DNA from: Treponema sp.
GTDB taxonomy: Bacteria > Spirochaetota > Spirochaetia > Treponematales > Treponemataceae
NCBI GenBank assembly: GCA_018385415.1
Contig: JAHAZA010000094.1
Location: forward strand, 1-29,941
DNA length: 29,941 nt
Direction of reading: 5' to 3'
Positions 15,684-22,918 of the stretch are shown here, piece after piece (position 1 is the stretch's first letter; every line of letters begins with the position of its first letter). The translations under genes and the position numbers were made by a program. Below the pieces are notes generated by a model. The model was not told the origin of the DNA and did not search any database. It was given only the letters and a program-made list of their open reading frames with translations.

Positions 15684-16850
15684 CTACTGCTCGCCTTTAA
15701 GACATTTAAGGATTTCTGTTAATTCACGCTGAAGTTGCATGATTTCACGACGATCAGTATTTTTTCCACTATCTTCAAGATTTTTAATTCTATTGATAAT
15801 TTCCAAGGCTCTCTGTCTGTCTACTGTCTTTACAGTTTTTTCAACAGGTGAATCTTTTGCAGAAATATTTTCAAACACAGGAGTATAATCAATTTCTTGT
15901 TCAACAGATACAGATTCTTCTTTTTTTGTTGCAGAATCTACAGAGGTTTGATCTGGAAGAATTACTTCTGTTTTTTCGTCTGCTTTTACAGCTTCGTTTT
16001 CATTTTCTTCAAATTTTGGCAGATCACTTTCATCTTCTATTTCTTTAAACGAAGTAATAATAGCTTTGCTAAATTCAATTCGCTGACTAAAAGAAATATC
16101 TTTATCTTTTTTCAATACTCTTGATTTAAAGAAAAATCCAACACAGGAATTATTATAACTTAATACAGTATTAAAACCACGTCCTTCAACAAAATAGCTA
16201 TCAAAGGAATCTGTTTCAAAGAAGGGTTTTGCAGCTATAACTGTTTTGTATGCATATTTTTCAAAATCTTTATCCATCATAAAACGAATACCGATTTCTC
16301 CGTCTGACGAAGTCAACGTTTTATGTTTCTGATAATCAGTAATAATGTATTCACTTTTAATTTTCTGTTTTGATTCTGTAGAGAATAAAGTTCCATTCCA
16401 TTCTCCAAGAGAAGTATCAAAAATTGATTTAAGGCTGACTGAATGTTCTGTGCCATCAAGATTTTTTAAATCATATTTTATATTTAAAAGATTTTTCTGA
16501 GGAACTGTATAAGTAACTGTAAGCTGAACTTTCTTTGCAATATTATAAATTACACTAAGCCTGTCTTCCTTTGCTTCGCACTTATAAGCAACGCCACCAG
16601 ATGTTCTGATATTAAAATAATTCTTATCAATCAGCACACCAACAAAAGAAGAAGTTCCGTAATCAACTGTATCAAGAACAGGTGTTTTCTTTCCATCATC
16701 ATCTATGTAATAAAGGAAAACACCACCATTATGAGGCACATATTCAACAAGGATATTATCTTTTTTGAATTGGGTTATATCTTTGACAGCAAAAGCACTG
16801 ACAGCAAATGAAAGAACAAGTACAAAAACAGATAGCTTCTTTAATGTCAT
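15684..16850 (-). CDS. Hypothetical exported protein
   Basis: A 388-residue protein with a signal peptide (about 21 residues, ending AVSAFA). The first 260 mature residues look beta-rich with alternating hydrophobics, as in a beta-sandwich. This is followed by an acidic, Ser/Glu/Thr/Val-rich linker (about 275-345) and a C-terminal helical coiled-coil-like segment (RALEIINRIKNLEDSGK, then REIMQLQRELTEIL). I chose the ATG at 16850, not the upstream in-frame start at 16892, because AGGAGGG lies 8 bases before it and the signal peptide then starts correctly. It begins one base after the stop of the upstream TPR gene. No family recognised. Confidence 0.75.
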   Translation of the reverse strand: MTLKKLSVFVLVLSFAVSAFAVKDITQFKKDNILVEYVPHNGGVFLYYIDDDGKKTPVLDTVDYGTSSFVGVLIDKNYFNIRTSGGVAYKCEAKEDRLSVIYNIAKKVQLTVTYTVPQKNLLNIKYDLKNLDGTEHSVSLKSIFDTSLGEWNGTLFSTESKQKIKSEYIITDYQKHKTLTSSDGEIGIRFMMDKDFEKYAYKTVIAAKPFFETDSFDSYFVEGRGFNTVLSYNNSCVGFFFKSRVLKKDKDISFSQRIEFSKAIITSFKEIEDESDLPKFEENENEAVKADEKTEVILPDQTSVDSATKKEESVSVEQEIDYTPVFENISAKDSPVEKTVKTVDRQRALEIINRIKNLEDSGKNTDRREIMQLQRELTEILKCLKGEQ

Positions 16851-16851
16851 A

Positions 16852-17766
16852 TTACATTCCCTCCTGTCTGTTAAGAAGTTCCAGAGCTTCATCTGCCTGC
16901 TGCTTTAATTCACGAACTGTTTTTTCTAAATCCGCTTCATAACCCCTAACCTGAGATTCCAGCTCTGCAGTTCTTTTCTTTTCATTTGCAAGTTCATTAT
17001 CAAGATTTTCATTCTGCTGACGAAGTTCACGGAGCTGGGAATTAACTCCAACCGAGTTTTCAATCTGATACTGCTTCAATGTTTTTTCGTAGGATTCCTT
17101 TGAAGAAAGATAATCTTCTCCTGTCTGTTTCAAAAGATAAAGAAGTTTTTCTTCGCGACTTCTCTGGGCAATTACATCAAGACGGAATTGAGCATCACGA
17201 GCTTTTGAGTCATCAGGAAATTCTACAACAATTCTTTCATAAAGAGATTTTGCGCTGTCAAAATTGTAGGTAGCATAGAAGCTTTCGGCAATCCAGAAAA
17301 GTGCAGATGAGTAAAGCTTATGCTTTGGATTTGAATGACAAAAATCACTTAAAGTAAGAATTGATTTTTCGTAATCTTCTATTTGATAAAGAATTTTTCC
17401 TTTCTGATACATAACAAGCTGGGCATACTGGTTATTTGAAAATTCCTTTAAAAACAGATCACAATCATTTACAGCCTGTTTATACTGCCCATCGTAAGTC
17501 TGAGCCATGATCTGCATGTATAAAGATTCAGGAGTTATATCTGCTTGATTTGTATGAAGTTTTTTAAAAAGGAAAATTGAAGTTTTCCAGTCTCTTCTGC
17601 TATATGCTTTTAATGCATCTGCATAGGTTGATGAAGCTTCTCGTGAAGAAAGCACATTAACATTTACTGAGTCTGAATCAAATGATGCAGACTGGGCAAC
17701 ACATGGAACAGCAAAAACAAATGCACTGATTGTAACAGCGATTAAAGACTTTTTACAAACACTCAT
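16852..17766 (-). CDS. Exported TPR protein with C-terminal coiled coil
   Basis: A 304-residue protein with an N-terminal signal peptide (hydrophobic core AVTISAFVFAVPCVA). TPR-like repeats cover about 45-195, including YADALKAYSRRDWKTSIFLF and FDSAKSLYERIVVEFPDDSKA, the latter of the YbgF/BamD type. From about 225 to 300 there is a continuous heptad-rich coiled coil (RELRQQNENLDNELANEKKR and onwards). YbgF-like proteins have the coiled coil at the N-terminus, so the order is reversed here. Its ATG overlaps the rpe stop in an ATGA arrangement, so it is translationally coupled to rpe. An envelope role is inferred. Confidence 0.8.
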   Translation of the reverse strand: MSVCKKSLIAVTISAFVFAVPCVAQSASFDSDSVNVNVLSSREASSTYADALKAYSRRDWKTSIFLFKKLHTNQADITPESLYMQIMAQTYDGQYKQAVNDCDLFLKEFSNNQYAQLVMYQKGKILYQIEDYEKSILTLSDFCHSNPKHKLYSSALFWIAESFYATYNFDSAKSLYERIVVEFPDDSKARDAQFRLDVIAQRSREEKLLYLLKQTGEDYLSSKESYEKTLKQYQIENSVGVNSQLRELRQQNENLDNELANEKKRTAELESQVRGYEADLEKTVRELKQQADEALELLNRQEGM

Positions 17767-18395
17767 CCTAACCTTCCTGCAAAGAATGCAGAACCTGAAA
17801 CGATTACATCCGACCCTGCATCGATGACACTTTGAATTGTATTTTCATTAACTCCGCCATCAACGGAAATTAAAAAATTAAGATTTTCATTTTTACGAAT
17901 TTCAACAAGCTGAGAAACCTTTGCAACACACTCTGGAATAATCTTCTGACCACCGAAGCCTGGTTCAACTGTCATAACAAGAAGAAGATCAAGTTTTGAA
18001 AGATACTTTTCGATTGCACTTACAGGTGTTTTAGGTTTAATTGAAAGACCTGCTTTAATTCCACAGTTATGAATCTGATCAATAATCGTATTAATCATTG
18101 AAAGATCTTCTACAGCTTCATAATGGAACGTAATATAATCTGCCCCAACTTCCTTAAAAGATTCAATCTGGCGTTCAGGATGCTCAATCATCAAATGCAC
18201 ATCAAAAGGAAGTTTTGTTAACGGGCGAATACATTTTATTACAGGATGTCCAAAAGTAATCTGGGACACGAAGCTTCCGTCCATAACATCAATATGAACA
18301 AATCCACCGTTTTTTTCTTCAATTAATTTAATTGCATCACCAAGATTGGCAAAATCTGCTGACAACAAAGATGGCGCTAGAATATAGTTTTTCAT
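17763..18395 (-). CDS. rpe: Ribulose-phosphate 3-epimerase
   Basis: A 210-residue TIM-barrel enzyme that interconverts ribulose-5-phosphate and xylulose-5-phosphate in the pentose phosphate pathway. The active-site segments are all present: APSLLSADFANL, VHIDVMDGSFV, FDVHLMIEHPE, TFHYEA, LLVMTVEPGFGGQ and ISVDGGVN, the last ending at the phosphate-binding GSAFF. Length is normal. There is no Shine-Dalgarno, and the best promoter puts the transcript start about three bases before the ATG. It is the promoter-proximal gene of the long co-oriented cluster. Confidence 0.97.
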   Translation of the reverse strand: MKNYILAPSLLSADFANLGDAIKLIEEKNGGFVHIDVMDGSFVSQITFGHPVIKCIRPLTKLPFDVHLMIEHPERQIESFKEVGADYITFHYEAVEDLSMINTIIDQIHNCGIKAGLSIKPKTPVSAIEKYLSKLDLLLVMTVEPGFGGQKIIPECVAKVSQLVEIRKNENLNFLISVDGGVNENTIQSVIDAGSDVIVSGSAFFAGRLG

Positions 18396-18404
18396 AGTGC
18401 ATAT

Positions 18405-18433
18405 ATTTTAGCAAAAGTCGAGATACTTGTCGA
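18405..18433 (-). promoter_or_regulatory. Promoter of rpe, start-codon proximal
   Basis: Minus strand: -35 TCGACA (18428-18433, one mismatch to consensus), 17-base spacer, -10 TAAAAT (18405-18410). Expected transcription start is near 18398, giving a leader of about three bases before the ATG at 18395. Confidence 0.6.
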
Positions 18434-18451
18434 GGGAAAATTACTTGTCGA
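18424..18451. repeat. Direct repeat over the rpe -35 element
   Basis: TACTTGTCGA occurs at 18424-18433 and again at 18442-18451, 18 bases apart; on the minus strand this is TCGACAAGTA twice. A third TCGAC core lies further downstream at 18417-18421. The first copy contains the -35 hexamer of rpe. Confidence 0.6.
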
Positions 18452-18461
18452 TTGAATTGTA

Positions 18462-19913
18462 TTATTCAGGTTGAGATAAAGGCTTTATCTTATTTCTGTA
18501 AATTCTTGCATAATAGAATGCTGACAACGCTACTGATATAAATTCTGCAACAATAAAACAAAGCCAGACATTATTAATGTTTCCTGTAAGTGAGAAGAAA
18601 TAGGCAACTGGTAAAAGCACACAAATCTGACGAGCAAGAGAAACTACCATTGAATAGACAGCTTTTCCCAAAGCCTGGAAAACACAGCCAATTGTAATTG
18701 CAAAAGCAGCGCCAATAAAGCTAGGTGCAATAAGTCTCAGACAAGGAACACCAATTTGAAGCATTTTTTCATCAGCATTGAACAATCCAAGAAGTTTTTC
18801 AGGGAATAATTCAAAAATAGCACATCCTACACACATAATGATCATTGCATACATTAAACCACATTTAATTGTAGCTGTAATGCGTTTTTTGTTTTTTGCG
18901 CCGTAATTATATGCAAGGATAGGAACAATTCCGTTATTAAGACCAAAGACAGGCATAAAAATAAAGCTATTAAGCTTAAAATATGCTCCGTAAACGGAAA
19001 TTGCAGTATTTTTTACAGATTCGAAAGTTGTGAGAATGAGATTCATTCCATATGTTGTAAATGAACCAACAGCCTGCAAAATAATAGAAGGAAGTCCAAC
19101 CTTGTAAATTTGACTGATGATTGCCCCATCAGGACGGAAGCCTTTAAATTTAAACTGAATATCCTTATTTATAGTAAGATTGAAAATAACCGAAACAATC
19201 ATTGAAAGAATCTGCCCTACTACAGTAGCATAAGCAGCTCCGGCAATTCCCATGGCAGGAATTGGTCCAATACCGAAAATTAAGATTGGATCAAGGATAA
19301 TATTTGTTAACGCTCCTATAAGCTGTGTAATCATAGTATAGAATGTGCGTCCTGTTGACTGAAGAAGGCGGTCAAAAGTAATTCCCATAAACATACCGAA
19401 GCCGACAAACAATATAATCTGAATATACTGACGAGCAAATTGAATTACCTGAGGATCATCAACCTGACTTAAAATATATGGATTTATAGCGAAAATTCCT
19501 GCAATTGCAAAAACTACATAATTGAAGAGGGCAAGCAGAAGACCGTTTACTGCTGTTGCATTAACAGCTGCCTGATTTTTCTGACCAAGACGCATTGATA
19601 AAACTGCATTAATACCAACACTAGTTCCTGCACCAAAAGAAATCATAAGACTGAAAATCGGGAAAGCCAGGGAAACAGCTGTCAAAGCATCGTTTCCAGC
19701 CTGTGTATTATTGGAACTGAACATAGACGCTATTGCAGTCAGCGCATTCATAGAAACTCCTGCATCTGGAATTCTAGATACGAAAATACTATCAACAATA
19801 TTGTATACAGCCTGCACAAGCATACTGAACATCATAGGAAGTGACATTGTGATGAGAAGTTTGTTAACAGGCATAACACCCATTTTATTTTCTTTTGCTA
19901 TATTTTCAGACAT
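18462..19913 (-). CDS. MATE family efflux transporter
   Basis: A 483-residue membrane protein with about twelve hydrophobic segments in two related halves. The N-terminal signature reads PVNKLLITMSLPMMFSMLVQ, then AVYNIVDSIFVSRI. FGAGTSVGINAVLSMRLGQ and GIAGAAYATVVGQ are also typical. Family members export drugs or metabolites in exchange for Na+ or H+; the substrate is unknown. The frame is open for 12 codons further upstream to a TTG at 19949, but that stretch is the promoter itself, so I chose the ATG at 19913. No Shine-Dalgarno is present at this ATG. Alternative starts are the internal ATGs encoding MGVMPVN. The gap to rpe is 66 bases, with no terminator seen. Confidence 0.92.
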   Translation of the reverse strand: MSENIAKENKMGVMPVNKLLITMSLPMMFSMLVQAVYNIVDSIFVSRIPDAGVSMNALTAIASMFSSNNTQAGNDALTAVSLAFPIFSLMISFGAGTSVGINAVLSMRLGQKNQAAVNATAVNGLLLALFNYVVFAIAGIFAINPYILSQVDDPQVIQFARQYIQIILFVGFGMFMGITFDRLLQSTGRTFYTMITQLIGALTNIILDPILIFGIGPIPAMGIAGAAYATVVGQILSMIVSVIFNLTINKDIQFKFKGFRPDGAIISQIYKVGLPSIILQAVGSFTTYGMNLILTTFESVKNTAISVYGAYFKLNSFIFMPVFGLNNGIVPILAYNYGAKNKKRITATIKCGLMYAMIIMCVGCAIFELFPEKLLGLFNADEKMLQIGVPCLRLIAPSFIGAAFAITIGCVFQALGKAVYSMVVSLARQICVLLPVAYFFSLTGNINNVWLCFIVAEFISVALSAFYYARIYRNKIKPLSQPE

Positions 19914-19920
19914 AAGAGGA

Positions 19921-19949
19921 ATTATATAGAAAGTAAAATAAAATGTCAA
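19921..19949 (-). promoter_or_regulatory. Consensus promoter of the MATE gene
   Basis: Minus strand: perfect -35 TTGACA (19944-19949), 17-base spacer, perfect -10 TATAAT (19921-19926). The ATG follows seven bases after the -10, so the transcript should begin at, or one base before, the start codon. Confidence 0.85.
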
Positions 19950-19964
19950 AAATCAGCAAGCTTT

Positions 19965-20552
19965 TCAAAAATTTTCAATATCTTTCATAAAATCATCAAG
20001 TGAAATAAGATGCATTGTACGGTTATTGTCTTTATCCATTGAAAGAATGAATGAATGGCCGGATTGCTCAAGCTTCCAGGTAATTTCAGGTCGATTCTTG
20101 AATTTTCTGTTGATATTCGCTCTGATGAACTGTTCTGCAACTTTCATCTGCTTTCTTGAATGAACTGTTTTATCAAGAAGATTTTCAAGCTCCGAAAGGT
20201 ATTCCCCAAGATGAGAAAGAAATTCTTCAATTTCAGGAAAAGGATTATACGGAAATCTTGCATCTACCAGTTTTACGTAATCTCCTCCATCAAACTGCAT
20301 AAGAGAACCTTTTACCTGATTTTGAATATAAAGACGAAGTTTTATTGACTGCGTAATAAAAAGCTCAAAAGTAACATATGAAGAATTAAAACTCACATCA
20401 GGGTTAAGATCTGGATGTCGGGATTTAAATCCTTCAATAATTCCTGCAGCATTGTCAAAAGTCAATTTTTCTGCATCAATGTGCACCATATTTTTATGGA
20501 GGACATGTGAAAAATGTTCTTTCCAGAAATCAGCTTCTATATCATCGTACAT
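19965..20552 (-). CDS. Hypothetical protein, third gene of the MoxR/VWA operon
   Basis: A 195-residue soluble protein, no signal peptide and no membrane segment. It is aromatic-rich with mixed helix and strand. The middle (FPEIEEFLSHLGEYLSELEN) is helical and may form a short coiled coil. The C-terminal half has ANINRKFKNRPEITWKLEQS, followed by a strand and DDFMKDIENF. No catalytic motif is recognisable. AGGAG sits 6 bases before the ATG, and the gene starts 21 bases after the VWA gene, so it belongs to that operon and may be an adaptor or substrate of the ATPase/VWA pair. That role is inferred from position only. Confidence 0.75.
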   Translation of the reverse strand: MYDDIEADFWKEHFSHVLHKNMVHIDAEKLTFDNAAGIIEGFKSRHPDLNPDVSFNSSYVTFELFITQSIKLRLYIQNQVKGSLMQFDGGDYVKLVDARFPYNPFPEIEEFLSHLGEYLSELENLLDKTVHSRKQMKVAEQFIRANINRKFKNRPEITWKLEQSGHSFILSMDKDNNRTMHLISLDDFMKDIENF

Positions 20553-20573
20553 AACAAACTCCTGCTTTTATTA

Positions 20574-21773
20574 TTAAAATGGTAAAAAAGTTGCCTGACA
20601 GTTACAGATTTTTGTTATCCATTGTCTGGATTTTTCAAAATTGATGCGGCTGTCTAAAATCCAGAGTACACTTGCACAACCATCAATCTGAGGAGGTTCT
20701 CCATCACCATCTGTAAATATAATCATACCGCTGTATTCACTTTTATGTTCTGCATAATAATCTGCCGGAACTTGAAAGTTTGTACCACCCATACCCTTTA
20801 CTTCTTTTAAATCAATTTTCTTTTTGTAACTTACAGGCTTTGTAAGTTTAAGATTTACATCAAAGAAAATCAAATCAATATTTTCAATTATTCCGAGAAA
20901 GAAAAAATTTTTTATTGCGTGAATAAAATGCTCAAAACTTTCATCAGTAATCGAACCTGAAACATCAACGGCAATCAAAATATTTGCCTTTCTTTCATAT
21001 CTCGATCCCATAGCCTTAAAACCATAACGGCGGCTGGGACGCATTCTGGTAAGTTTTCTGTTGGAACTTACAACATTCTGCCTGAATTTTGAAAGTGCGC
21101 GGCGATAATCGAAGGAAAAATCCACACCTTGTGTAACGGCTCGCTCCACTTCTCCACCGTCTTTTCCATATCCTTCTTTAATAATTGCATCTTCAATATC
21201 ACTTTTAATATCATTTAACGCTTCTTCATTTTCTTCCCAAAGCTCAGCATTTTCCGAAGAATCTTCAAACCCTTCAATGCTGGTAATACCGGCACTCTGG
21301 GCATTCTTTGACTTTAGAACAATATCAAGAATATATTTATACCATTGTTCAAAGTTCATATCTGGGAATGTAACATGAGGGCCAGCCATCTGCTTCAGAT
21401 ACTGAACGCCAGGAAGATTTGCAAATTCATTTTCATCTGTTTTTCTATTTCTGGTATTAAGCTGCCATATTACAGCATCACTGGCCATACTTAGAACTGC
21501 AGGCTTTGCATTATATGGTTTTCTTTGATATGGATGGCCTAAAAGGATTCGTGTAACTTCAAGGTTAAGATAAAATAAAAGTTTTTCATCTGTAAGTTTA
21601 TCTAAAACTTCAGGGGCAAACTCTATACGTTTTTTTCCTGATCTAAAAGGAACTGTAAGTGAGGCATTTGGAACAATTGCGTGGGAAGTGCAGATTGCAA
21701 ACTGCAGCGGTTCAGTATAAAACCATTTAGAGACCACAGCAGAAATTCTTTTTTCAGCTTTTGTATCAGACAT
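20574..21773 (-). CDS. VWA-domain protein with degenerate metallopeptidase-like N-terminus (DUF2201-like)
   Basis: A 399-residue protein. The C-terminal third is a von Willebrand A-like domain with a full metal site: DVSGS (Asp270, Ser272, Ser274), then GMGGTNF and FTDGDGE. The N-terminal region resembles the putative metallopeptidase half of DUF2201-type proteins. Where an HExxH would be expected it reads LEVTR (residues 71-75), followed by the conserved GHP, so both histidines are lost and peptidase activity is unlikely. The middle is acidic and ends with an Arg-rich stretch (NRKLTRMRPSRRYG). Its ATG overlaps the TAA of the ATPase gene by one base, so expression is coupled. With the ATPase it forms a MoxR-VWA-type pair, likely to remodel or assemble a protein complex. 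Confidence 0.85.
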   Translation of the reverse strand: MSDTKAEKRISAVVSKWFYTEPLQFAICTSHAIVPNASLTVPFRSGKKRIEFAPEVLDKLTDEKLLFYLNLEVTRILLGHPYQRKPYNAKPAVLSMASDAVIWQLNTRNRKTDENEFANLPGVQYLKQMAGPHVTFPDMNFEQWYKYILDIVLKSKNAQSAGITSIEGFEDSSENAELWEENEEALNDIKSDIEDAIIKEGYGKDGGEVERAVTQGVDFSFDYRRALSKFRQNVVSSNRKLTRMRPSRRYGFKAMGSRYERKANILIAVDVSGSITDESFEHFIHAIKNFFFLGIIENIDLIFFDVNLKLTKPVSYKKKIDLKEVKGMGGTNFQVPADYYAEHKSEYSGMIIFTDGDGEPPQIDGCASVLWILDSRINFEKSRQWITKICNCQATFLPF

Positions 21774-22855
21774 TATTCCAAAGAGGCCATTATTTTTTTA
21801 TACAGATCATATTCGTTTTCAGAAATCAAAACTAAAGCTTCTGGATACTTTTCAGAATCAATTAAAGAAACAAAATGACTTTGAATTTCCTTTCTATTTG
21901 AAGAACCTAGATAATCAAAATAATTTGTAAGATTATTTAAAATTACAGCTTTTGGACTTTCATCAAAATCGAAATCCATCATTTCTGGATTTTCAGCAAA
22001 CTGCTCCAGGAATTTAAATATTCCTTTATTAAGTTCTGAATATTCAGGAACAGAAAGTTTTTCAAGACTTTCTTTGAGGATATCGATTGAAGTTGTCAAA
22101 AGAGTCTTTGGATTAAGACCAGCAGGTTTATGAACAGTTTTATAAAATAAAGAAGCTGCTTTATTACCCACAATTCCACTTAAAAGAAACAGATGATCCT
22201 GTTCAAGTTCAGAAATATTTTTTATGACAGCACTTACACGTTCCCAGCTTCGTCTGTCAGGAGTTCGTTCAAGGTTTTCGGATACTTCATCATCACTATC
22301 AAGATATTCAGGATTCTCTTCAATAAATGAGATAACTCTTAAATCAAGACCAGCAGCTCTTGCCCACTCAATCCAGTTTTCAACAGTGGGAGCAAATTCA
22401 TAAATATTAAAACGGCTTACAAGAGCAGGATCCAAATCTGTCAACTGATATTCTGAACCGTTGTTCACTGCACTGATAATGCGACTGCCTTTAGGGAGTG
22501 ATTTTCCTGCAAGCTTTCTATTCAATGTTAAATCCATGATAGTCTGTAGAACTTCAGGGCGGGCACGGTTTAATTCATCTAAAAACAAAACAATTGGAGT
22601 ATCATCTGTAGGAAACCAGTATGGGAGCATAAAATCAGTTTTACCAGTTTTTTCGTTTTTTTCTGGAAGACCGATCAAATCTCCAGGATCACTCATCTGG
22701 CCAAGAAACAAAGTTACAACCTTTGCACCTTTTTTAGAAAAGTAATCTTCAAGAATGCGGGATTTTCCGATTCCGTGCTTTCCCATAAGCATAATGTTCT
22801 GCTCAGGTGGTGTGTTATCAAGAATAAAATGTAATTGCTTTGTGTTTACTGTCAT
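21773..22855 (-). CDS. AAA+ ATPase, MoxR-type
   Basis: A 360-residue ATPase with Walker A GKHGIGKS at 25-32, Walker B IVLFLDELNRA, sensor-1 like ISAVNNG, and an arginine-bearing DPALVSRF segment. The DPGDLIGLPE stretch after the P-loop is typical of MoxR-like proteins that pair with VWA proteins. The C-terminal 120 residues are helical, with no motif I recognise. It is the first gene of a three-gene unit. No Shine-Dalgarno is visible, and a -10 like TAAAAT (22862-22867) lies 6 bases ahead of the ATG, so a leaderless mRNA is possible. Its -35 is poor. Confidence 0.88.
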   Translation of the reverse strand: MTVNTKQLHFILDNTPPEQNIMLMGKHGIGKSRILEDYFSKKGAKVVTLFLGQMSDPGDLIGLPEKNEKTGKTDFMLPYWFPTDDTPIVLFLDELNRARPEVLQTIMDLTLNRKLAGKSLPKGSRIISAVNNGSEYQLTDLDPALVSRFNIYEFAPTVENWIEWARAAGLDLRVISFIEENPEYLDSDDEVSENLERTPDRRSWERVSAVIKNISELEQDHLFLLSGIVGNKAASLFYKTVHKPAGLNPKTLLTTSIDILKESLEKLSVPEYSELNKGIFKFLEQFAENPEMMDFDFDESPKAVILNNLTNYFDYLGSSNRKEIQSHFVSLIDSEKYPEALVLISENEYDLYKKIMASLE

Positions 22856-22870
22856 AGTTTTATTTTAACT

Positions 22871-22915
22871 GTCATTTTTACTTGCTGAGCAAAAATGACA
22901 GGAGGTCATTTTTGC
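22871..22915 (-). terminator. Hairpin after argG, with a third repeat copy
   Basis: On the minus strand GCAAAAATGAC (22915-22905) pairs with GTCATTTTTGC (22899-22889) around a 5-base loop, four bases after the argG stop. It has a T-run within the 3' arm and acts plausibly as the argG terminator. A third copy, AAAAATGAC (22879-22871), could pair instead with the middle arm, giving two mutually exclusive structures before the ATPase gene. Confidence 0.6.
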
Positions 22916-22918
22916 ATC

